Shown in pieces: positions 14,266-20,639 of a stretch of DNA of 20,639 nucleotides. Within the stretch, counting starts at the first letter, position 1. Each line of letters begins with the position of its first letter. The notes under the pieces are model-generated. The model did no database searches and was not told the origin of the DNA. It saw only the letters and a list, made by a program, of their open reading frames with translations. Both the position numbers and the translations under genes were made by a program. Source of the stretch: Balneolales bacterium (GTDB lineage: Bacteria; Bacteroidota; Rhodothermia; Balneolales; Natronogracilivirgulaceae); contig SKIC01000108.1 of assembly GCA_007116685.1 (NCBI GenBank), positions 1 to 20,639 of the forward strand. Reading direction: 5' to 3'.

Positions 14266-15750
14266 TTAGGCTTCTTGTAAGAGTTTTTCACCTTTTTCGA
14301 TGGCATCTTCAATTGTACCAACAAGGTGGAATGCATTTTCAGGCAGGTGATCAAGTTCACCATCCATAATCATGTTGAAACCTTTAATGGTATCTTCGAT
14401 TTTCACATACTTACCACTCATACCGGTAAACTGTTCCGCTACGAAGAATGGCTGTGACAAGAATCGCTGAACACGACGAGCGCGGGATACTGTCAATTTA
14501 TCTTCGTCAGAAAGTTCATCCATACCAAGAATAGCAATGATATCCTGCAAGTCTTTGTACTTCTGAAGCAATTCTTTAACTCGCTCAGCAGTATTGTAAT
14601 GATCATCACCTAATACGAGAGGATCAAGAATTCTGGAAGTAGAATCGAGAGGATCTACCGCAGGATAAATACCGATAGCCGTAAGAGCACGGTTCAATAC
14701 TGTAGTAGCATCAAGGTGAGAGAATGTGGTAGCAGGCGCAGGGTCAGTCAAGTCATCGGCAGGTACGTAGATGGCCTGTACAGAAGTAATAGATCCATTT
14801 TTAGTAGAAGTAATACGCTCCTGCAAATCACCCATTTCGGAAGCCAGAGTTGGCTGATAACCTACCGCAGATGGCATACGACCAAGAAGCGCAGATACCT
14901 CAGAACCGGCCTGTGTAAATCGGAAAATGTTATCTACGAAAAGAAGAATATCACGAGATACTTCGTCACGGAAATACTCAGCAACAGTTAGACCGGAAAG
15001 CGCTACTCGAGCACGAGCTCCAGGAGGCTCATTCATCTGACCAAATACCAGAGTAGCCTGAGAAGTTTTTAAAGCTTCGGTATCTACTTTAGAAAGATCC
15101 CAGTCCCCATTTTCGATGAGGGCTTTTTTGAATTCTTCACCGTAGTTGATAACTCCGGATTCGATAAACTCACGCAAAAGGTCATTTCCTTCACGAGTAC
15201 GCTCACCTACACCGGCAAATACAGATAAACCACCGTGTTGCTTAGCGATGTTGTTGATCAATTCCTGAATAAGTACTGTTTTACCTACACCGGCACCACC
15301 AAAAAGACCAATCTTTCCACCTTTAGCGTATGGACAAAGCAAGTCAATTACTTTGATGCCAGTTTCAAGCATTTCCGATGAAGTTGAAAGATCCTGGAAA
15401 TCAGGAGCTGGTCTGTGAATAGGGTAATTCCTTTTACCTTCAGGCTGCTGAATTCCATCGATAGAAGCACCAACGATGTTAAACAAGCGACCACGGATAT
15501 CATCCCCAACAGGCATAGAGATTGGTGCAGCAGTATCAACTACATCGGTTCCTCTTACCAAACCATCGGTTGAATCCATCGCAATCGTTCGCACTCTGTT
15601 TTCACCGAGGTGCTGTGCTACTTCAAGCACTAATTTCTCTCCGGATTCGCGCTCGATGTATAACGCATTGAGGAGTGCCGGAAGTTGGCCATCCTGAAAA
15701 TCAACGTCCACAACCGGACCAATTACCTGAGCTACAATACCCTTATTCAT
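14266..15750 (-). CDS. atpD: F1Fo-ATP synthase beta subunit
   Basis: A 494-aa catalytic subunit of F1. The P-loop GGAGVGKT is at 151-158, the catalytic glutamate E183 and R184 lie in GVGERTREGNDL, FGQMNEPPGARARVALSGLTVAEYFRD follows at about 236, and the DELSDED segment lies near the C terminus. It is longer than E. coli beta (about 460 aa), mainly because of about 30 extra residues (about 202-231, including WDLSKVD) between the end of the ERTREGNDLLREF helix and LVFGQMNEPPGAR. I associate this insert with Bacteroidota, and it supports the taxonomic placement. Only atpC follows; the other ATP synthase genes are not in this window, as is usual where atpDC is split from the rest of the operon. 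Confidence 0.97.
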   Translation of the reverse strand: MNKGIVAQVIGPVVDVDFQDGQLPALLNALYIERESGEKLVLEVAQHLGENRVRTIAMDSTDGLVRGTDVVDTAAPISMPVGDDIRGRLFNIVGASIDGIQQPEGKRNYPIHRPAPDFQDLSTSSEMLETGIKVIDLLCPYAKGGKIGLFGGAGVGKTVLIQELINNIAKQHGGLSVFAGVGERTREGNDLLREFIESGVINYGEEFKKALIENGDWDLSKVDTEALKTSQATLVFGQMNEPPGARARVALSGLTVAEYFRDEVSRDILLFVDNIFRFTQAGSEVSALLGRMPSAVGYQPTLASEMGDLQERITSTKNGSITSVQAIYVPADDLTDPAPATTFSHLDATTVLNRALTAIGIYPAVDPLDSTSRILDPLVLGDDHYNTAERVKELLQKYKDLQDIIAILGMDELSDEDKLTVSRARRVQRFLSQPFFVAEQFTGMSGKYVKIEDTIKGFNMIMDGELDHLPENAFHLVGTIEDAIEKGEKLLQEA

Positions 15751-15854
15751 TCTAAATAATTGATTTAATTAAAATTCTGTTTACTAATAATGTCCAAATA
15801 AATGGATAGTCTCTGGGAGATAACATTGCCTGCATAGCAGGTCTTTAACAGCCT

Positions 15855-15888
15855 CAAAAGTTATGTAAATACTATGCGAAAAGCAAAA
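15855..15888 (-). promoter_or_regulatory. Candidate Bacteroidota-type promoter for atpD-atpC
   Basis: On the minus strand TTTTG (15884-15888) is separated by 20 bases from TAACTTTTG (15855-15863). This is close to the TTTG-N19-21-TAnnTTTG promoter of Bacteroidota, with one additional T in the downstream box. It would give an atpD leader of roughly 100 bases, whose first part contains a 5-bp hairpin CCTGC-ATA-GCAGG (15829-15841). Confidence 0.38.
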
Positions 15889-15962
15889 CCAGACATCATT
15901 GAATTTACCTGATTAAATATCCATCAAAATGAATTTTCAAGACACCAATTTCTAAGTCTGAA

Positions 15963-16457
15963 ATGCAGGATTGGCAAAAATATCCTATCATCTTCAAAAT
16001 ATTTTTTAAACCCATTTTTATGATTCAAAACCTGGCATACAACTGGTTTCTCGTCTACTACTTTGCATTAGGACTCATATTTGTGATTCAAGGACTGGTA
16101 TGGATGAGACGTCCTGATAGTTTTTATACAATTTTGTATGATTCCGCTGTGGCCAACGAGCGACCTAAAGTTTTGCTGAAAGCCGTGCGTTACTTTACTC
16201 TATTCACACTAATCAGTGCTTTTTTCACTTTTTTCCCATTTTCTGCATTCGAAGCCGTTTTTGTTGTGATGAGTTTAATGCTCGCTTATGTAACCGGCTC
16301 GTTCTTGCTGAAATGGAATGAAATGAAATCCATCATCATTGATAATCCCGAACGCACAAAAAAAATTATTAAGAAACTCGGGCAGATTGTCGTTGTCTTC
16401 GCACTAACTTGTTTCGCCCTTTCGTATCGATTTCTGCTCGCCCACAACGCAGGATAA
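15963..16457 (+). CDS. Hypothetical four-helix membrane protein (164 aa)
   Basis: No family recognised. About four predicted membrane helices are seen: FLVYYFALGLIFVIQGLVWM, then YFTLFTLISAFFTFFPF, EAVFVVMSLMLAYVTGSFLL and IVVVFALTCFALSYRFLLA. A conserved-looking RRPDSFYTILYDSAVANERPKVL loop lies between the first two. Two starts are possible. The ATG at 15963 gives 164 aa with a 19-residue basic/aromatic leader; the ATG at 16020 gives 145 aa and starts just before the first helix. The stop overlaps the exonuclease ATG by one base (TAATG at 16455-16459), so translation is probably coupled. The link to a DNA-repair operon may be only transcriptional. Confidence 0.7.
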   Translation: MQDWQKYPIIFKIFFKPIFMIQNLAYNWFLVYYFALGLIFVIQGLVWMRRPDSFYTILYDSAVANERPKVLLKAVRYFTLFTLISAFFTFFPFSAFEAVFVVMSLMLAYVTGSFLLKWNEMKSIIIDNPERTKKIIKKLGQIVVVFALTCFALSYRFLLAHNAG

Positions 16458-17440
16458 TGAAATTTGAGAAATCCGGTTATCACGGAATCATTCTTTCCGA
16501 TTACGGAATTGGACTAGATTCCTCCTCTCCAAATATTGAGTTAAATCTGATTTCTCATGCACATGCTGACCACGTTCCCAGAGATCGAAGAGTATCTGTA
16601 ATTACCACCGAGTCAACACGCCGGTTTATGGAGTTACGTGGATTCCGTGGCGAGATTAAAACTCTCGGCTTTTTGGAACCTCTGGAAACAGAGCAGGCAC
16701 GCATCACCCTATATCCCGCCGGACACATATTGGGGTCAGCGATGATTTATGTGGAGACAGATGAGGGTAACCTTCTCTATACCGGAGATTTTAGGACTCC
16801 CCCATCCCCTGCTTCTGAAGGATTTCAGCTTCCACAGAATGTAGATTACTTTATAACTGAAGCTACCTTCGGTTTACCCATCTATAAATGGGATTCCCAT
16901 GAAGTCATTTTCGAACAAATCAGAAATTTTGCTTCCAGAACACTTGATGCGGGTGAGACACCTATATTTTTTGGATACAATCAGGGGAAAGCTCAGGAAA
17001 TCATGCATGCGCTTTCTCCTCTAAATCACCCCATACAAATTCATGGAGCCGGATATCCACTCTGTCAGGTTTATTCCGATCATGGTATAGATTTAGGTCC
17101 CTACGATAAATACAATAAAGACACTGTAGCCGATGCCATTCTTGTAGCCCCCTCCTCGGTACAGGAATCCGCAATGATTAGAAACATCAGGAACAAGCGT
17201 ATCGCATACTGTTCAGGATGGGCTTCGCATGAATCGCGGAGGCAACAAATGATTGTGGATGAACTCATACCTCTCTCAGATCACGTTGATTTTTTTGAAT
17301 TACTTGCGCTGATAAAAACATTGCAGCCTCGTCACACCTGGGTTACCCACTCGCCAAACCCCAAAGTGATTTTGCACTATTTACGTGAGCTCGGTTACTC
17401 CGCTTCCTCTTTAGATATGGCCCTGAAGGAGGAAGATTAA
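16457..17440 (+). CDS. Ligase-associated DNA exonuclease, metallo-beta-lactamase fold
   Basis: A 327-aa protein, starting at the ATG 16457. A TTG at 16409 in the same frame would overlap the previous gene by 49 bases and is unlikely. The metal site is HAHADH (34-39), H90 in PAGHILGSAM, D111 in LYTGDF and a late His in VTHS. ITEATFG is typical of the MBL/beta-CASP group related to CPSF and SNM1 nucleases. Proteins of this type adjacent to a bacterial ATP-dependent ligase are annotated as ligase-associated exonucleases (TIGR04122, by recall). The ligase begins at the very next base after its stop (TAAATG), so the two are expected to be co-translated and to work together in DNA end processing and joining. 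The usual companions, a DEXH helicase and a metallophosphoesterase, are not beside them here. Confidence 0.93.
   Translation: MKFEKSGYHGIILSDYGIGLDSSSPNIELNLISHAHADHVPRDRRVSVITTESTRRFMELRGFRGEIKTLGFLEPLETEQARITLYPAGHILGSAMIYVETDEGNLLYTGDFRTPPSPASEGFQLPQNVDYFITEATFGLPIYKWDSHEVIFEQIRNFASRTLDAGETPIFFGYNQGKAQEIMHALSPLNHPIQIHGAGYPLCQVYSDHGIDLGPYDKYNKDTVADAILVAPSSVQESAMIRNIRNKRIAYCSGWASHESRRQQMIVDELIPLSDHVDFFELLALIKTLQPRHTWVTHSPNPKVILHYLRELGYSASSLDMALKEED
17426..17432 (+). promoter_or_regulatory. Strong Shine-Dalgarno AAGGAGG of the ligase gene, inside the exonuclease gene
   Basis: AAGGAGG lies within the last codons of the exonuclease gene, eight bases before the ligase ATG at 17441. It is notable because most genes in the window have no purine-rich ribosome site. 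It fixes the ligase start. Confidence 0.7.
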
Positions 17441-19180
17441 ATGGCAAACTCAAGCTTTTTTGAATTTTGCAAAACAGCACAAACCATCGCCGAAAGTCGT
17501 GGTAATAATGCAAAAATAAAGCGCTGTGCTCATTATTTCGCTACTCTCGAAAATCATGATGCTTTAAAGCTAGCAGCTCAGTTTCTTGGCGAAGGTGCTT
17601 TCAGTTCAGTATCCGGTCAGCGAGCATCGGTAGGGTATCGCACTGTTGCACTCTGCGCCTCCGAATTTTGCAAAATGGATTACGACTTGGTTTTCAGAGC
17701 ATGCCGGCAAGCTACCGGTTCCGCATCAGAAACTATAGAAAAACTCTTTTCCAACATCCCCGAAGCGCAGAAACAAATAAATCCGACCTTGCCCGACCTT
17801 AAACAGATATCCCTTTGGTTTGAGGAATTGGCATCGCTCAGAAAAAAAGACCAAAAAAATGCGCTAATCCAGAAGATTTGGTCTCAGTTACATCCTATTG
17901 AAACAAAGTACTTCATTAGGATTATGGGACAAGGTTCTTTGCGGATTGGGTTTGAGTCAAAAAGTATCGTTTCAGCTTTGGCAAAAGCATTTAATCAGGA
18001 TCTTAATCAGGTAAGATATGTACACATGATTACGGGCAGCTTAGGCAAAACGGCCAGGATGTGTGCATCAAGTACTTTGGATCATGCCCAATTCCGGTTG
18101 TTTCATCCCCTGGCTTTTATGCTTGCATCGCCCATTGAAAGCAGAGCGGTAGATGATTTGAGCCAATACAAGGCCGAGGAAAAGTTTGACGGAATGCGAT
18201 GTCAGGTGCATATTTCCGGCACTAAAGCACAACTGTTTTCCCGTGATTTAAACGATATCTCTGATTCTTTTCCTGAGCTTCTAACCTTTTTTCAGGGATT
18301 AAACTTGCCAGATTCAGTATTAGATGGAGAAATTTGTGTTTACAAGGATAAAACGATTCGGCCGTTTCAGGAACTCCAAAAGCGTATGGGGGTAAAAAAA
18401 CCGGATTCTAAGATTTTATTGAAATATCCCGTTACGTTCATTGCCTACGATATTTTGCACTGGAATGGAGAATCTCTGTTCGAAAAGGAATTAATGGAGA
18501 GAAGAAAAACGCTGGAAGATATTTGCCAAAAGCACAAAATTGCCTTTACCAGACAATTTGATGTAGCAAACCACGAGGAGTTAGAGCAAGCCTTTGATGA
18601 TGCACTCTCAAGAGGTAATGAGGGATTGATGCTCAAACACAAAAATAGTAGCTACGAATATGGTCAACGGAAAAAATCTTGGTTAAAAGTAAAAAAACCG
18701 GGCGGCTCATTGGATACCGTAATCATGTACGCTCATGCCGGCAGTGGCAAGCGAGGTGGTACCTATTCGGATTTTACTCTTGGGATACGAGTTGCGGAGG
18801 ATGACCGCTATGAAGAAGAATTTATTCCAATTGGGAAGTCTTACGGTGGGTATACAAATCAGGAACTGAAGAAGATAAATCAAGAGATAAAAATATATGC
18901 TGTAGAACGCTTCGGTCCTACGCTCTCGCTAAAACCTGGAATCGTGGTGGAAGTCGAATTTGACGATATCCAAATAAATAGAAGAACAAAAGCCGGTTAT
19001 ACTCTGCGTTTACCTCGTTTCAGAGCCATCAGATGGGATTTGTCCCCAAAAGATTGCGATAGCTTGTCTGTCGTCGAAAAAATGATGGAGAAAAAGCTCC
19101 AAAAGAACCTTGATATCAGCCTTGGCAAAGGATTTATACAACCAGGCTATAATACATCAGACCCAGATACTCACGAATAA
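17441..19180 (+). CDS. ATP-dependent DNA ligase (bacterial type with N-terminal ligase domain)
   Basis: A 579-aa nick-sealing enzyme. An N-terminal DNA-binding domain (about 1-215) precedes the adenylation domain. That domain has motif I, K248 in EKFDGMR (the lysine that forms the AMP adduct); motif III, LDGEICVY with E297; motif IV, EGLMLK (394-399); and motif V, WLKVKK with K416/K418. An OB-fold (about 425-540, VVEVEFDDIQ ... TLRLPRF) and a roughly 30-residue tail follow. This is the TIGR04120-type ligase (by recall), an accessory to the NAD-dependent LigA used in replication. It is paired with the beta-lactamase-fold exonuclease directly upstream. Its last 47 bases overlap, antisense, the end of the DUF218 gene. 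Tail residues about 550-579 look unconserved. Confidence 0.96.
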   Translation: MANSSFFEFCKTAQTIAESRGNNAKIKRCAHYFATLENHDALKLAAQFLGEGAFSSVSGQRASVGYRTVALCASEFCKMDYDLVFRACRQATGSASETIEKLFSNIPEAQKQINPTLPDLKQISLWFEELASLRKKDQKNALIQKIWSQLHPIETKYFIRIMGQGSLRIGFESKSIVSALAKAFNQDLNQVRYVHMITGSLGKTARMCASSTLDHAQFRLFHPLAFMLASPIESRAVDDLSQYKAEEKFDGMRCQVHISGTKAQLFSRDLNDISDSFPELLTFFQGLNLPDSVLDGEICVYKDKTIRPFQELQKRMGVKKPDSKILLKYPVTFIAYDILHWNGESLFEKELMERRKTLEDICQKHKIAFTRQFDVANHEELEQAFDDALSRGNEGLMLKHKNSSYEYGQRKKSWLKVKKPGGSLDTVIMYAHAGSGKRGGTYSDFTLGIRVAEDDRYEEEFIPIGKSYGGYTNQELKKINQEIKIYAVERFGPTLSLKPGIVVEVEFDDIQINRRTKAGYTLRLPRFRAIRWDLSPKDCDSLSVVEKMMEKKLQKNLDISLGKGFIQPGYNTSDPDTHE

Positions 19181-19886
19181 TTCCCGAATTATAGTTTAAG
19201 GCAGATGATGACGGGATAAGCATGGATGGAAAGCGCACTTGCAGAAAGGTGAAATCTGTGGCATAAGGGATTATTTCGAATCCATTTCGTTCAAAAGCCA
19301 ATCGCGCTCTGCGCATGTGTGTTACAGAAGTAACCAACAGTATCGTTTTCTCCATATCCATTGTATGAAAGATATCTGCTGAGTAACGCGCATTTTCTTT
19401 GGTATTCATAGACTTATTTTCCAGCAAAATATCGTCTTCATCAATATCCCAAAACGATATCAAGTATTTCTTGATACGCTCAGATTCCGGCATTTCGTGC
19501 TCGGGATTATTACTTCCACCGGAAAGCAAAACAATGGGGGCAATCCCCTCTTTATAGAGACGGATTCCGGTAAACAGTCTGTCAATTCCCGGTAAAGCTT
19601 GTACCATAACTTCGCCATGAGAACCAAATTGCGCTGTATAACCACCGGGAATAACTATGGCAGAAATTTCAGACTCTGGCTTTATTTGATTATGATATGG
19701 CGCCTCAACGAGGTTGATAAAAATGGACGCCAAAAGTGGGGTCGTAAAAATATAAAATAAGATGAGAGCAGTAAAACCTATGCGATATGCTGTTTTCTTC
19801 TTACTTTTCCGCATGATAAAAGCGACAACGATTGCCAGAAAAAATAAAGGCAAAGGCATTAATAAACTGGCAAAAAATTGAGTCAT
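19134..19886 (-). CDS. DUF218 protein (SanA/YdcF/ElyC-like), membrane-anchored
   Basis: A 250-aa envelope protein. I use the ATG at 19884-19886; an upstream GTG (19979) would run 80 bases into the divergent gene at 19900. Two N-terminal helices (about 3-25 and 36-60) precede the DUF218 domain. The domain has AIVIPGGYT, VLLSGGSNN, a central ENKSMNTKENARYS block (about 158-175) and LLVTSVTHMRRARLAFERNG, all typical of the family. E. coli members SanA and ElyC affect envelope barrier function and peptidoglycan or lipid-carrier metabolism; the reaction is not settled for most. The 3' end overlaps the ligase gene by 47 bases on the other strand. Its start is 13 bases from the divergent start at 19900, so the two promoters must lie within each other's coding sequence or leader. 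Confidence 0.88.
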   Translation of the reverse strand: MTQFFASLLMPLPLFFLAIVVAFIMRKSKKKTAYRIGFTALILFYIFTTPLLASIFINLVEAPYHNQIKPESEISAIVIPGGYTAQFGSHGEVMVQALPGIDRLFTGIRLYKEGIAPIVLLSGGSNNPEHEMPESERIKKYLISFWDIDEDDILLENKSMNTKENARYSADIFHTMDMEKTILLVTSVTHMRRARLAFERNGFEIIPYATDFTFLQVRFPSMLIPSSSALNYNSGIIREYLGLMYYSLVV

Positions 19887-19899
19887 TCTTGAAAATTTT

Positions 19900-20639
19900 A
19901 TGACCAAAGTTATAAAGGAAGAATTTAATAAAAAGAAAAAGATACTGGTTGGTTTACTCTTTGCCTGCAGTATCCTCACTTTTTTGATGCTGTATTACGA
20001 ACTTGGTGAAAAACCAACTTCAGAGCAAGAGGTGATTCAAATAGATTCTCTTATCACACGTGAATTAGCACTTTATAATTTACCACCCCAAAATATTCGC
20101 TCCCAGAGGATTCAGGTTAATCCTGATTTTGAACGAATTGTATACACAGTCAGAGTGCCACGTGGCGTATCGAGAACATGGTTGCACTCAGAACTAGCTA
20201 TGAAACTTAAGCAGCAGGGAATTCAAAGCATGGGTTTTGTGGAGTTTCCTGAGCGTAATATTTCAATCAAAGTTGGGCATGGCAATACACTCATCCGAAC
20301 GGTTAATCTTGTTGCAGACACCGTTGCTACCCGGGCATTTCACAGGGCGTATCTGTATGGTGTTTTTGATAGCAGACCGAATGTGCGCCAAATAGAAAGG
20401 CTCAGCCATTTTGGTGAAAATATTCCAATCATATTACGGGCATCCAGCACACAACAAGCAGGCAGATGGTTAGAAAGTTTACCCGCCAATCACAGAGATA
20501 TACTTTTTTGGATAGGTGGCGATGATTCAGCTTATCCAGGCTCAGCCTTCAATTCGGAGACTTTCCTGCGTACCGGACAAGCACTTCGAAGCATCCAGAG
20601 AAATCCTGTAATGATGCACTTTGTACCACCGGATAATCG
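19900..20639 (+). CDS. Membrane-anchored hypothetical protein, 3' end cut by the window
   Basis: The frame is open from the ATG at 19900 to the window edge (246 complete codons, no stop). A lysine-rich N terminus (KKKKI) precedes one hydrophobic helix (about 15-34, ILVGLLFACSILTFLMLYY). The rest is then predicted to be periplasmic. An alpha/beta region follows, with IVYTVRVPRGVSRTWLHSELAMKL, ISIKVGHGNTLIRTV, a H-R-AYLYGVFDSRPNVRQIERL block, IPIILRASS and ILFWIGGDDS. I do not recognise the family with any certainty, and nothing visible identifies an active site. It is divergent from the DUF218 gene, with only 13 bases between the two start codons. Confidence 0.75.
   Translation, partial: MTKVIKEEFNKKKKILVGLLFACSILTFLMLYYELGEKPTSEQEVIQIDSLITRELALYNLPPQNIRSQRIQVNPDFERIVYTVRVPRGVSRTWLHSELAMKLKQQGIQSMGFVEFPERNISIKVGHGNTLIRTVNLVADTVATRAFHRAYLYGVFDSRPNVRQIERLSHFGENIPIILRASSTQQAGRWLESLPANHRDILFWIGGDDSAYPGSAFNSETFLRTGQALRSIQRNPVMMHFVPPDN

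Noticed and set aside
14716..14991. Forward frame opposite atpD
   Set aside because: Antisense shadow of a highly conserved gene, with arginine-rich and serine-rich composition typical of such frames.
16409..16456. TTG start for the exonuclease, giving 16 extra residues
   Set aside because: It would overlap the upstream gene by 49 bases, and the extra residues do not resemble the family; the ATG at 16457 fits the TAATG coupling.
19887..19979. GTG start for the DUF218 gene
   Set aside because: It would overlap the divergent coding region starting at 19900, and the ATG at 19886 gives a normal N-terminal helix.
1..20639. CRISPR arrays, tRNA or rRNA genes, transposases, integrases, phage genes
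   Set aside because: I looked for regularly spaced repeats, tRNA cloverleaf ends and recombinase motifs on both strands by eye and found none that hold up. A tRNAscan/Infernal run would settle the RNA question.

Overview
This 20.6 kb window has the look of a chromosomal segment from a member of the Bacteroidota/Balneolota side of the FCB group. That is an inference from several things. The base composition is moderately AT-rich. Most genes lack a Shine-Dalgarno sequence. The ATP synthase beta subunit carries an extra segment before its LVFGQMNEPPGAR motif, which I associate with Bacteroidota. One promoter-like element resembles the TTTG / TAnnTTTG pattern of Bacteroidota. No rRNA, tRNA, CRISPR array, integrase or transposase was seen.

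Layout. (1) 1-3290: an apparent operon with the 3' part of an SLC13/DASS-type anion symporter, an output-less CheY-like receiver protein, and a soluble histidine kinase with an N-terminal cyclic-nucleotide-binding domain. The symporter reading frame is open to the window edge. The residues before its membrane domain look like the C-terminal part of an RND periplasmic adaptor (HlyD/MFP family), so this may be a hybrid transporter. (2) 3287-3829 (-): an unrecognised lipoprotein. (3) 3942-8711: a Tat-exported lipoprotein alkaline phosphatase with a terminator-like hairpin after it, a cytoplasmic GH13 alpha-glucan hydrolase, and a lipoprotein M28 peptidase strikingly like animal carboxypeptidase Q. 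(4) 8771-10507 (-): a DUF559 endonuclease-like protein, a roughly 215-bp imperfect inverted-repeat element with nested hairpins, and a GT-C/GT39-like membrane protein. (5) 10796-13741: a P2-type cation ATPase with an altered M6 ion site, followed by a small YkoF/MTH1187-like protein. (6) 13814-15750 (-): atpD-atpC, ending in a strong intrinsic terminator and preceded by a candidate promoter. (7) 15963-19180: a small membrane protein, then a tightly packed pair of ligase-associated beta-lactamase-fold exonuclease and ATP-dependent DNA ligase. (8) 19134-20639: a DUF218 (SanA/YdcF-like) envelope protein antisense to the ligase 3' end, and a divergent unrecognised membrane-anchored protein cut by the window end.

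Most genes are ordinary housekeeping or envelope genes. The parts that most deserve a second look are the adaptor-symporter hybrid with its cNMP-kinase/receiver partners, the kinase's enlarged dimerisation region, and the palindromic element beside the DUF559 gene.
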